Of a DNA stretch of 27,927 nucleotides, positions 14,335-22,018 are shown in pieces. Position 1 is the first letter of the stretch, and each line of letters opens with the position of its first letter. Under the pieces are notes generated by a model. The model saw only the letters and a program-made list of their open reading frames with translations, did not search any database and was not told the origin of the DNA. The stretch is from JBGSYJ01 sp041748075. GTDB lineage: Bacteria; Acidobacteriota; Thermoanaerobaculia; Gp7-AA8. The stretch lies in the NCBI GenBank assembly GCA_041748075.1, contig JBGTDX010000049.1:1-27927 (forward strand), in the 5' to 3' direction. The position numbers were made by a program, and so were the translations under genes.

Positions 14335-15267
14335 ATGTCCGGAGCACTCATCGTCAGTCTCGTCCTGGCCCTTCTGGCCATCATCATTCTCGTGAAAACG
14401 GCAGTCGTAGTCCCGCAGCAGAACGCCTACGTAGTAGAACGCCTCGGAAAGTACAGCGGAGTGATCACGGCGGGATTCCACATCCTGATCCCTTTCCTCG
14501 ACGTCATTCGATATCGGCACTCTCTGAAAGAGAATGCGATCGACATCCCGGAACAGATCTGCATTACCCGGGACAACGTCCAAGTCGGAGTCGATGGCGT
14601 GCTCTATCTCCGCGTCCTCGATCCGGAGCGCGCTTCATACGGAATCTCGAACTACATCTTCGCGATCATTCAGCTCGCACAGACGACGCTTCGAAGCGAA
14701 GTGGGAAAAATCGAGCTCGATCGAACCTTTGAAGAACGAACGAACATCAACATTTCGGTCGTCAGTGAGCTCGACAAGGCTTCCGAACCGTGGGGAGTGA
14801 AGGTTCTCCGCTACGAGATCAAGAACATAACGCCGCCCCAGGATGTGCTCGCGGCGATGGAAAAGCAGATGCGAGCGGAGCGAGAGAAGCGGGCAGTGAT
14901 TCTCACTTCCGAGGGCGTGAGGGACGCGGCCATCAACACGGCCGAGGGCCAGAAGCAGCAGGCGATCAAAGTTTCTGAAGCCAACAAGCAGCAACAGATC
15001 AACGAAGCGGAAGGTGAGGCAGCCGCAATCCTTTCGGTTGCCGCGGCGACCGCCGAAGGAATCAGGAAAGTGGCCGAATCCATCCAGGTGCCGGGTGGTT
15101 ATCAGGCGGTGCAGCTCCGAGTGGCGGAGCAGTATGTTTCGGAGTTCGGAAAGCTCGCAAAGGCCGGAAACTCACTCATCGTTCCAGCGAACCTCACGGA
15201 CGTCTCGACCATGATCGCTTCGGCGCTCACGGTCATCAAGCAGAACCCGTCGGGCCTGAAAGCGTAA
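14335..15267 (+). CDS. SPFH/band-7 (stomatin/QmcA-like) membrane protein
   Basis: A 310-residue protein with one N-terminal helix (residues about 3-25). An SPFH domain follows (about 26-185) with VPQQNAYVVERLGKY, DVIRYRHSLKE, ITRDNVQVGVDGVLYLRV and SELDKASEPWGVKVLRYEIKNI. An Ala/Glu-rich coiled coil spans about 190-255, and the C-terminus contains NSLIVPANLTDV. This is the stomatin/paraslipin (QmcA) group that oligomerises in membranes. A strong GGAGGAGG lies seven bases before the ATG. It is paired with nfeD upstream. Confidence 0.93.
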   Translation: MSGALIVSLVLALLAIIILVKTAVVVPQQNAYVVERLGKYSGVITAGFHILIPFLDVIRYRHSLKENAIDIPEQICITRDNVQVGVDGVLYLRVLDPERASYGISNYIFAIIQLAQTTLRSEVGKIELDRTFEERTNINISVVSELDKASEPWGVKVLRYEIKNITPPQDVLAAMEKQMRAEREKRAVILTSEGVRDAAINTAEGQKQQAIKVSEANKQQQINEAEGEAAAILSVAAATAEGIRKVAESIQVPGGYQAVQLRVAEQYVSEFGKLAKAGNSLIVPANLTDVSTMIASALTVIKQNPSGLKA

Positions 15268-15275
15268 CTGCCATC

Positions 15276-15304
15276 CGGATCGGGACCAACCGGGTCCCGA
15301 TCCG
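15276..15304 (+). terminator. Perfect 12-bp hairpin after the SPFH gene
   Basis: CGGATCGGGACC (15276-15287) pairs perfectly with GGTCCCGATCCG (15293-15304) around a 5-nt loop, eight bases after the stop codon. No T run follows on the plus strand (CCTCGTGG). It may be a terminator of reduced efficiency, a 3'-end stabiliser or part of a bidirectional signal. Confidence 0.5.
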
Positions 15305-15323
15305 CCTCGTGGCCACTTTCGGC

Positions 15324-15329
15324 TATCAT
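15324..15329 (+). promoter_or_regulatory. Candidate -10 box of rfbC
   Basis: TATCAT ends eight bases before the ATG at 15338, and no Shine-Dalgarno site intervenes. This suggests a leaderless or nearly leaderless transcript. The -35 is not obvious. Confidence 0.4.
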
Positions 15330-15337
15330 GCGCCCCG

Positions 15338-15892
15338 ATGAAAGTGACCGAGACTTCCCTTCCTGGCGTCCTGATCATCGAGCCGCGCGTATTCGCCGAT
15401 GACCGAGGCTACTTCATGGAGACTTACCACGCGGCGAAACTCGCGGCTTCCGCGGCGATCGAGTTTCCCTTCGTCCAGGACAACCACTCGCTGTCGGCTG
15501 CGGGCGTGCTGCGCGGTCTTCATTATCAGGAGCCGAACCCGCAGGGAAAGCTCGTGCGGGTCGTCTCCGGCGCGGTCTTCGACGTCGCCGTCGACATCCG
15601 CAAGGGCTCGCCTACGTTTGCAAGGTGGACCGGCGTCGAGTTGACGGCAGAGAACCGTCTACAGCTCTGGATTCCTTCCGGCTTCGCGCATGGATTCTGC
15701 GTGACCAGTTCATCGGCAGAGGTTCTCTACAAATGCACCAGGCTGTATGAAGGAAAGAATGACCGGGGAATCCTGTGGAATGACTCCGAGATCAGCGTCG
15801 CGTGGCCGGTGAAGGATCCCCTGCTGTCTCCCAAGGACGCGGCACTCCCTCTGCTCCGCGATGCAGATTGGCTTCCCCAGTACGAAGGATGA
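15338..15892 (+). CDS. rfbC: dTDP-4-dehydrorhamnose 3,5-epimerase
   Basis: A 184-residue cupin enzyme that epimerises dTDP-4-keto-6-deoxyglucose at C3 and C5 in dTDP-L-rhamnose synthesis (cytosol). Motifs are FADDRGYFMETY, the active-site RGLHYQ (His62), K71 in PQGKLVRV, FDVAVDIRKGSPTF, PSGFAHGF, and YKCTRLY carrying the conserved tyrosine. The length is the family norm. The usual partners rfbA, rfbB and rfbD are not in the window, so it is either a detached gene or belongs to a pathway encoded elsewhere. It precedes tRNA-Asp. Confidence 0.95.
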   Translation: MKVTETSLPGVLIIEPRVFADDRGYFMETYHAAKLAASAAIEFPFVQDNHSLSAAGVLRGLHYQEPNPQGKLVRVVSGAVFDVAVDIRKGSPTFARWTGVELTAENRLQLWIPSGFAHGFCVTSSSAEVLYKCTRLYEGKNDRGILWNDSEISVAWPVKDPLLSPKDAALPLLRDADWLPQYEG

Positions 15893-15924
15893 CACCCCGG
15901 AGTGCAGGACCCGCGGCTCGCGTC

Positions 15925-15953
15925 TTGACACATGCAGTTCGCGCCCTTACGAT
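15925..15953 (+). promoter_or_regulatory. Promoter of tRNA-Asp
   Basis: A perfect -35 TTGACA (15925-15930), a 17-nt spacer and TACGAT (15948-15953). Transcription would begin near 15960, leaving a 5' leader of about 50 nt to be removed from the tRNA. No protein gene intervenes. Confidence 0.85.
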
Positions 15954-16011
15954 GCCGACCTCTCGGGAATTCCGGTTCCCTGACGATCGTTTCACGAGCG
16001 TTACCCATTGC

Positions 16012-16088
16012 GGGGTCGTAGTTCAGTCGGTTAGAACGCCGGCCTGTCACGCCGGAGGTCGCGGGTTCGAGTCCCGTCGGCCCCGCCA
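16012..16088 (+). tRNA. tRNA-Asp (anticodon GTC)
   Basis: Acceptor GGGGTCG pairs with CGGCCCC (one T-G). The D arm is GTTCAGTCGGTTAGAAC, the anticodon stem CCGGC/GCCGG with loop CTGTCAC (anticodon GTC), and the T arm GCGGG-TTCGAGT-CCCGT. Discriminator G, the Asp identity base, is followed by an encoded CCA (16086-16088). Confidence 0.97.
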
Positions 16089-16226
16089 CCCCCTCCCCCC
16101 TGTCTTTTCAAGCGTCAGCGATCCGCAGTCCGTGATTCATACACCGACCTACCGGAGACGTACACTCAGCTGGGCGGCAAGCGTCGATCACCTCAGGACC
16201 CAACTCTCCGCTAAGATTACGATCCC

Positions 16227-18200
16227 ATGAAACCCTTCTACATCACCACTGCGATTCATTACGTCAACGAGCTTCCTCACATCGGTCAGATCTACGAAAA
16301 CGTGGTCGCCGACGTCATCGCGCGGCACCGGCGCGCCGCGGGAGACGACGTCTTTTTCCTCACCGGCACGGACGAGCACGGTCAGAAGATCGAGCGATCC
16401 GCTGCGGCCAAAGGAATTCCGCCGATCGAACTGGCAAACCAGGTAGTCGCTGAATACGAGCGGCTGTGGAAGCTACTCGGGATCAGTCACAACGATTTCA
16501 TTCGCACCACTGAGCCTCGCCACAAGGCCGGCGTCCACGAACTGATCCGGCGCATCCGTGAGCAGAGTCCGGACGACATTTACCTGGGCGAGCACAGCGG
16601 TTGGTACTGCAGCAGCGAAGAAGCCTTCTTCCCGGACTCACAGGTGAGCGACGGACGTTGCGAGAATGGACATCCGGTCGAACGGACGACCGAGAAGAAC
16701 TATTTTTTCAGGCTTTCGAAGTACACGCAGCCGCTGCTCGATTTTTATCGCTCCCATCCCGATTTCATAAAGCCGCAGACCCGTTACAACGAAGTCATCG
16801 CTTTCGTCGAGGCGGGCCTGCGCGATCTGTCCATCTCCCGGACGTCATTCTCATGGGGCATTCCGTTCCCCGGCGATCCGGAACACATCATCTATGTCTG
16901 GACCGATGCGCTCACGAATTACATCTCCGCCCTCGGCTTCGGCGGCCCGGATGACTCGGCGTTCCGCAAATACTGGCCCGGAACACACCTCATCGGCAAG
17001 GACATCGTCCGATTTCACGCGGTCTACTGGCCCGCACATCTGATGGCCGCAGGACTGCCCCTGCCCACGCAGATTCTCGGGCACGGATGGTGGCTTCGCG
17101 ACGATCAGAAAATCTCGAAATCCACCGGCAATATCGTCCGTCCCAACGAAATTCTCGAGTCGTTCGGACCCGATCCGTTTCGGTACTACATGTTGAGAGA
17201 AATGGTCTTCGGGCAGGATGCGAACTATTCGGACGAAGCGTTTCTTCAGCGTTACAACAGCGATCTGGCAAACGACCTCGGCAATACACTGTCCCGCTCG
17301 CTCAAGATGTGCGACACGTACTTCGAAGGGAAGACCCCCCCGGTCCTCTGCGATTCGAACGAGCTTCGCACTGCAACGGAAACCCTGGTGCCGGACTACC
17401 TTCGTGAAATGGATCAGTACGCTTTTCAGCGGGGGCTCGACGTCGTCTGGAAGCTTCTCGGGGCGATCAACGGCTACATCGTCAGCCATGAACCCTGGAA
17501 ACATTTCAAGGACCACGGAACGGACGACGCGCTCTCCAGGGTGATCTGGAATGTTCTGGAGGCCCAGCGGATCGTCTGGGTCATGATGTTTCCCTTCATG
17601 CCGAGCCTGGGGACCGAGGCTCTTAGGCGAATCGGGGCACGAAGCGGAGGGTTCGACCATGGAGATCTGGTCTGGGGCGGATTGCCCACCGAGGCACTGG
17701 TCGACGCAGGGCAGGCGCTCTTTCCCCGAGTAGATGCTGCCGAGTACATGAAAAAACCCGATGCATCAAGTGGAGGACCGAACTTGACTCAACAGGATCC
17801 GAAAGAAAGCCCGGCGAGCGCGACAGTTGAAACCGGTCCGCCGCAGGAAACGACTCAGGCGATTGCCCCGGACAGCCACCAGATCACGATCGATCAGTTC
17901 TTCGAGGCCGACCTCCGCGTTGCGGAAGTGGTTGCGGCCGAGAAAGTCGAGAAATCGAAAAAGCTGATGAAGCTACGCGTTTCAACAGGCGACGCTGAGC
18001 GGACTGTTGTTGCCGGGATCGCATCGAAGTACACGGCGGAGGAGCTCGTTGGCCGCAAGGTTGTGATCGTCGCGAATCTCAAGCCCGCTACTCTCATGGG
18101 CATAGAGTCGAACGGAATGGTCCTCGCGGCCTCGATTGATGGAGAGCCGAGCCTCGTTGCAGTGGACCCGTCAGTACCAGCGGGAACGAAAGTGAAGTGA
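16227..18200 (+). CDS. metG: Methionyl-tRNA synthetase with fused C-terminal tRNA-binding domain
   Basis: A 657-residue class I synthetase charging tRNA-Met. The Rossmann core carries HIGQ (18-21) and the KMSKS-type loop KISKS (295-299). The anticodon-binding helical domain runs to about 510. A Ser/Pro/Gln-rich linker (about 515-550) leads to a Trbp111/EMAP-type OB domain (about 555-657, FFEADLRVAEVV...NLKPATLMGIESNGM), which aids dimerisation and tRNA binding. In the connective-peptide knuckle the ligand pattern is CSSE...CENGH, so the second Cys of the usual CxxC is Glu. TAAGAT lies nine bases before the ATG and there is no Shine-Dalgarno site. Confidence 0.97.
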   Translation: MKPFYITTAIHYVNELPHIGQIYENVVADVIARHRRAAGDDVFFLTGTDEHGQKIERSAAAKGIPPIELANQVVAEYERLWKLLGISHNDFIRTTEPRHKAGVHELIRRIREQSPDDIYLGEHSGWYCSSEEAFFPDSQVSDGRCENGHPVERTTEKNYFFRLSKYTQPLLDFYRSHPDFIKPQTRYNEVIAFVEAGLRDLSISRTSFSWGIPFPGDPEHIIYVWTDALTNYISALGFGGPDDSAFRKYWPGTHLIGKDIVRFHAVYWPAHLMAAGLPLPTQILGHGWWLRDDQKISKSTGNIVRPNEILESFGPDPFRYYMLREMVFGQDANYSDEAFLQRYNSDLANDLGNTLSRSLKMCDTYFEGKTPPVLCDSNELRTATETLVPDYLREMDQYAFQRGLDVVWKLLGAINGYIVSHEPWKHFKDHGTDDALSRVIWNVLEAQRIVWVMMFPFMPSLGTEALRRIGARSGGFDHGDLVWGGLPTEALVDAGQALFPRVDAAEYMKKPDASSGGPNLTQQDPKESPASATVETGPPQETTQAIAPDSHQITIDQFFEADLRVAEVVAAEKVEKSKKLMKLRVSTGDAERTVVAGIASKYTAEELVGRKVVIVANLKPATLMGIESNGMVLAASIDGEPSLVAVDPSVPAGTKVK

Positions 18201-18282
18201 GCTTTGTGTCGAGGCGTGCGCACTCGAAAAAGAACTTCGCCGGTGGTTTCCATAAATCTACAGACATCCACCGCGAGGTCCA

Positions 18283-18381
18283 TATATTGAGGCTTACCGG
18301 TGAGCCATGCATCACACCGGCTAGCCGGCACGCTCTGCGCGCCGTCCCCCTTTCGGTTGATCCCGGAGGGGGGATTTTTTT
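18283..18381 (+). ncRNA. Candidate small structured RNA or structured 3' UTR of metG
   Basis: A -10-like TATATT (18283-18288) is followed by two potential stem regions: CCGGTG/CACCGG around a 12-nt loop, and the palindrome CCGGCTAGCCGG. The strong terminator at 18345-18381 follows. A transcript starting near 18295 would be about 87 nt. The -35 is poor. No known riboswitch or RNA family was recognised, so this may simply be the metG 3' UTR. Confidence 0.3.
18345..18381 (+). terminator. Strong rho-independent terminator downstream of metG
   Basis: A 12-bp stem (18345-18356 with 18363-18374, ten standard and two G-T pairs) closes a 6-nt loop (TTGATC) and is followed by seven T residues (18375-18381). 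It lies 145 nt after the metG stop. It ends plus-strand transcription before the convergent deoC operon. Confidence 0.92.
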
Positions 18382-18528
18382 GTAACGGAAGCCCATCGAG
18401 TGTCAACTGAGCGCGCAGCGAAGGACCCCCGAGCTTCGAGTCGATACGGCAAGCCCAGGGAATCTTTCGCAGTTCTTTCAGGATGACACGTGGTTCATGC
18501 TCCCGACGATGACAACCCTTTCATTTCG
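18382..18528. other. Intergenic spacer with weak inverted similarity
   Basis: This is the remainder of the 328-nt gap between metG and the convergent dehydrogenase operon. GCGCAGCGAAGGAC (from about 18411) and TCTTTCGCAGTTC (from about 18463) are partly inverted with respect to each other, and AGGATGACA follows at 18480. It resembles a degenerate intergenic repeat, but no strong structure or reading frame is seen. Confidence 0.3.
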
Positions 18529-19428
18529 TCACATTCCCATCGGGTGCCAGACGGTTTTCATCTCCAGGAAGTCGGCAATCGCGTAAGGCGACTGCGCGAG
18601 ACGGGGATCGTGCCAATCGATGGATCCCGGATCAAATCGCACTACGCGCTTGACGTTTTCGGAAGCCGCGACGTGCAGAGCCTCCAGGCCCTCCTCCGTC
18701 ACTCCAGTGGCATCGATCGCGTTCACGTCCATGTGCGCCGCGAGCCACGGAATCAGCTCATTCTTCAGTCCTGAGATGAGATTGATCACACCCGGAGGGA
18801 CGTCCGATGTAGCAAACGCCTCGGCCAGCGTAATAGCCGCCAGCGGGTGCTTCTCAGACGTGATTGCAACGGCTGTATTTCCGCTGACGATCGCGGGTGC
18901 AAGCCGGCTCACCAGACCCAGAAGTGACGGAGTTTCGGGCGCGACAATTCCAACCACACCCGTTGGCTCGGGAACCGTGAAGTTGTAATAGGGACCGGAG
19001 ACCGGATTCACCGAGCCGAATATCTGCGAGAACTTGTCGGACCAGCCGGCGTAGTAAACCCATCGGTCGATGACCCGTTCCACTTCCGTGCGGGCTGCTC
19101 CCTTACTGACGCCCGATTCTCGGAGCTCGTGCTCCAGCTCGGCAGTTCGCGCCTCACATACTTCGGCGATTCTATAGAGAATCTGGCCTCGGTTGTAGGC
19201 GGTCCGGCCGCTCCATCCGGAAAAGGCCTTACGCGCGGCCACTACGGCGTTCCGCAGATCCTTGCGTGACCCTCGACAAGCATTTGCGAGCACGCCATCT
19301 CCCTTCGACGCCATGATCGCGTAGTAGCGACCCGATTCCGTGCGCGGAAATTCTCCGTTGATGTAGAGCTTGTACGTCTTCCGTACGGCGAGTCTGGCTG
19401 TTTTCTCTTTCACTCGATCCACCATCAC
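18529..19428 (-). CDS. Catalytically dead aldehyde dehydrogenase-like partner protein
   Basis: A 299-residue protein (298 if the ATG at 19425 is used) homologous to the NAD-binding half of aldehyde dehydrogenases: KTYKLYINGEFPRTESG, YNRGQILYRIAEV, YYAGWSDKF, PEPTGVVGIVAPE and GNTAVAITSEKHPLAA. The catalytic Cys domain is absent. The usual FTGST is replaced by DATGVT, and no GQ-x-C motif exists. The C-terminal ending TVWHPMG matches, from memory, a conserved family seen beside catalytic dehydrogenases and deoC in actinobacteria. I therefore read it as a genuine full-length gene and not a fragment. It overlaps the upstream dehydrogenase stop (GTGATG), so the two are translationally coupled. It is likely a structural or regulatory subunit. 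Confidence 0.82.
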   Translation of the reverse strand: MMVDRVKEKTARLAVRKTYKLYINGEFPRTESGRYYAIMASKGDGVLANACRGSRKDLRNAVVAARKAFSGWSGRTAYNRGQILYRIAEVCEARTAELEHELRESGVSKGAARTEVERVIDRWVYYAGWSDKFSQIFGSVNPVSGPYYNFTVPEPTGVVGIVAPETPSLLGLVSRLAPAIVSGNTAVAITSEKHPLAAITLAEAFATSDVPPGVINLISGLKNELIPWLAAHMDVNAIDATGVTEEGLEALHVAASENVKRVVRFDPGSIDWHDPRLAQSPYAIADFLEMKTVWHPMGM

Positions 19429-20933
19429 CCGAGTTCGACATACGGGCGCAATCCGTGAAGCCCGCCTTCGCGTCCGAAGCCCGATTCCTTGTAGCCGCCG
19501 AACGGCGAAGCGGGATCGAACTTGTTGTAGGTATTCGCCCAGATGACACCCGCCCGGAGCTTCTGGGCCATTTTCAGAATTCTCGACCCCTTCTCAGTCC
19601 ACACTCCGGCGGACAGACCATAAGGCGTGTTGTTCGCTCGCTCGATCGCCTCCTCGGGAGTCCTGAACGTGAGAACCGAGAGCACAGGTCCGAATATCTC
19701 CTCCTGTGCAATCCGATGAGACTGTGCAACTCCGGTGAAGAAGGTCGGCCGGAACCAGAAGCCTTTTTCAGGAACCGTGCAGGACGGCTGGAAGATCTCG
19801 GCTCCCTCTTCCGTCCCGCTCTCCACCAGCTCCGTGATCTTTTCCAGCTGCGCCCGTGAGTTGATCGCTCCGATGTCGGTGTTCTTGTCGAGGGGGTTCC
19901 CGAGCCGCAGCGTCGAGATTCGTTCACGAAGCTTGCGGATGACTGCCTCGAGCACCGGTTCCTGTACGAAAAGACGCGAGCCCGCGCAGCAGACATGGCC
20001 CTGATTGAAGTAAATGCCGTTGACGATTCCCTCGACAGCCTGATCGATCGGCGCGTCTTCGAACACGATGTTCGGCGCTTTGCCGCCAAGCTCCAGAGTG
20101 ACGCGCTTGCCCGTGCCTGCAATCGACCGCTCGATCCGTTTTCCGACTTCGGTCGAACCCGTGAATGCGATTTTATCGACATCGGGGTGGGCGACCAGAG
20201 CAGCTCCCGTCGCACCTGCGCCCGTAACGATGTTGACCACGCCGGGAGGCAGACCCGCTTCCTGCACGATCTTCGCGAGCATCAGAGCCGTGAGCGGAGT
20301 GGTCTCAGCCGGCTTGAGGACGACCGTGTTTCCAGCTGCAAGGGCAGGAGCAATCTTCCATGCCGCCATGAGCAGCGGAAAGTTCCAGGGGATGATCTGA
20401 CCGGCAACTCCCAGCGAAGTCACCTTGCGATTCGGGAACGCGTACTCGAGCTTGTCTGCCCATCCCGCATAGTAGAAGAAATGCGCTGCGGCGAGCGGGA
20501 TGTCGATGTCGCGTGATTCTTTGATCGGCTTGCCGCCGTTCATGGTCTCAACGACGGCGAGTGCTCTCGATTGCTCCTGAATCAGCCGCGCGATCCGGAA
20601 AATATACTTACCCCGTTCAGCGGGTGGCATCCTGCGCCAGACTTTGTCGTACGCCTTTCTGGCCTCCCCCACCGCGCGGCTCACATCCTCCGCATCACCC
20701 TCGGCAACCACCGACAGGACTTCCTCGGTGGCGGGGTTGATCGTTTCGAAGTATTTCTTCGAATGAGGCTGTACGAACTTCCCGCCGATGAACAGGTCAT
20801 ACCGGTCTTCGATCCGGACGTGATCGGCCGATTCGATGGATGGCGCGTAGTCCCAGGCGGATGTCAAAGCAGTCGCGGGACCCGGCTTCAGCCGCTCGAT
20901 CGTCTCTCTTCCAGCTTCTGACTGCTCGCCCAT
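19425..20933 (-). CDS. NAD(P)-dependent aldehyde dehydrogenase
   Basis: A 502-residue non-acylating aldehyde dehydrogenase. Key residues are Asn184 (PWNFP), Lys207 (VVLKPAE), FTGSTEVG (257-264), Glu281 (LELGGKAPN) and the nucleophile Cys315 (GHVCCAGSR). EEIFGPVLSV and NNTPYGLSAGVWT are near the C-terminus. It oxidises an aldehyde to the acid. Being 18 nt downstream of deoC, the acetaldehyde released by deoxyribose-5-phosphate cleavage is the likely substrate (inference). GAGG seven bases before the ATG supports the start. An N-terminal extension of about 40 residues precedes the normal fold. Confidence 0.93.
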   Translation of the reverse strand: MGEQSEAGRETIERLKPGPATALTSAWDYAPSIESADHVRIEDRYDLFIGGKFVQPHSKKYFETINPATEEVLSVVAEGDAEDVSRAVGEARKAYDKVWRRMPPAERGKYIFRIARLIQEQSRALAVVETMNGGKPIKESRDIDIPLAAAHFFYYAGWADKLEYAFPNRKVTSLGVAGQIIPWNFPLLMAAWKIAPALAAGNTVVLKPAETTPLTALMLAKIVQEAGLPPGVVNIVTGAGATGAALVAHPDVDKIAFTGSTEVGKRIERSIAGTGKRVTLELGGKAPNIVFEDAPIDQAVEGIVNGIYFNQGHVCCAGSRLFVQEPVLEAVIRKLRERISTLRLGNPLDKNTDIGAINSRAQLEKITELVESGTEEGAEIFQPSCTVPEKGFWFRPTFFTGVAQSHRIAQEEIFGPVLSVLTFRTPEEAIERANNTPYGLSAGVWTEKGSRILKMAQKLRAGVIWANTYNKFDPASPFGGYKESGFGREGGLHGLRPYVELG

Positions 20934-20951
20934 CGTCTGACCTCTGTCTCC

Positions 20952-21905
20952 TCAATCGAGGGTGAAGTAATCTCCCGATTGATATACGCCGGTTCGTTCT
21001 TTGCGAAGCTGCATCAGGATGTCATTGAGCAACGAGCTGGCACCCAGCCGGAACAGGTCGGGTGTCATCCAGTCCATTCCAAGCGTCTCGTAGAGCAGCA
21101 CCAGGTAGGCGAGCGCCAGCTTCGCATTCGAGATCCCGCCCGCCGGCTTCATGCCGACCATTCGTCCGGTCGCGTGATGATAATCGCGAATCGCTTCCAG
21201 CATGGCGAGGGTAACGGGAAGGGTGGCGTTCGTCGTGACCTTGCCCGTCGAGGTCTTGATGAAGTCCGCTCCTGCGTACATCGCGATGGCCGAGGCCAGA
21301 CGAACCTGGTCGTAGTTGGCCAGCTCGCCTGTTTCGAGAATCACTTTCAGATGTGCTGGCCCACACGCTTCCTTCACCGCCACGATCTCATCGAAAACCC
21401 GCTGCTGATCACCTGACAGGAACGCTCCGCGGTTGATGACCATGTCGATCTCGTCGGCACCGTCAGCAACGGCCCGCCGCACTTCTTCGAGCTTCACGTC
21501 GAGATACGTCTGGCCGCTCGGAAAGCCGGTAGCGACAGAAGCGATGTGAATCGGCGAACCACGCAGAGCCTTTCGAACCCAGGGGATCATGGCCGGATAG
21601 ACGCAGACTGCAGCAACCGGCGGAATCGTGGCATCAGATGGATCGGGGCGAAGGGCTTTCCGGCAGAGCGCGTCGACTTTTCCTGGCGTGTCCCGGCCTT
21701 CGAGCGTCGTGAGATCGATCATTCGGATCGCGAGGCGAAGACCCCACACCTTGGCTTCTTTCTTGAGGGAACGTTTTGCGAGATTTGCGGCGCGCTCTTC
21801 GAGCGCTACCGCGTCGACCGGAACGACCAGGTCAAGCGCTTCGTGCAACCCGCGCCCAGGTCCCGGCAGCCGAGACTTTTTGAGCGGCATGACAGATTCA
21901 GTCAT
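20952..21905 (-). CDS. deoC: Deoxyribose-phosphate aldolase
   Basis: A 317-residue class I aldolase cleaving 2-deoxyribose-5-phosphate to glyceraldehyde-3-phosphate and acetaldehyde. The Schiff-base Lys217 lies in DFIKTSTGK, Asp154 in DEIDMVIN and the partner Lys253 in GMKPAGGIS; KVILETGEL is also conserved. It is about 60 residues longer than the short E. coli-type enzyme owing to an N-terminal extension, a form common next to aldehyde dehydrogenases. AAGG seven bases before the ATG supports the start. It heads the three-gene operon deoC, dehydrogenase, dehydrogenase-like partner, suited to catabolism of DNA-derived deoxynucleosides. Confidence 0.96.
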   Translation of the reverse strand: MTESVMPLKKSRLPGPGRGLHEALDLVVPVDAVALEERAANLAKRSLKKEAKVWGLRLAIRMIDLTTLEGRDTPGKVDALCRKALRPDPSDATIPPVAAVCVYPAMIPWVRKALRGSPIHIASVATGFPSGQTYLDVKLEEVRRAVADGADEIDMVINRGAFLSGDQQRVFDEIVAVKEACGPAHLKVILETGELANYDQVRLASAIAMYAGADFIKTSTGKVTTNATLPVTLAMLEAIRDYHHATGRMVGMKPAGGISNAKLALAYLVLLYETLGMDWMTPDLFRLGASSLLNDILMQLRKERTGVYQSGDYFTLD

Positions 21906-22018
21906 AGGAATACCTTAGCAGAGTCGGGACGGACAGCGTCGATCGAACCGTAAAACGAAATTACCCCTGCATCGCGTACAGACGCCGAGAGCCGCGTACA
22001 CGAACCAGGCGCGCTCGA

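Noticed and set aside
16851..17660. Minus-strand open frame antisense to metG
   Set aside because: The metG frame is unambiguous (HIGQ, KISKS). The antisense product has no recognisable domain.
18529..19428. Short aldehyde dehydrogenase-like gene as a decayed pseudogene
   Set aside because: It has an intact frame, coupled start and a family-like C-terminal ending; no remnant of the catalytic half follows the stop. A conserved pseudoenzyme fits better.
18529..21905. Bacterial microcompartment for deoxyribose-phosphate use
   Set aside because: No shell-protein genes are present, and the dehydrogenase is of the non-acylating type (GHVCCAGSR).
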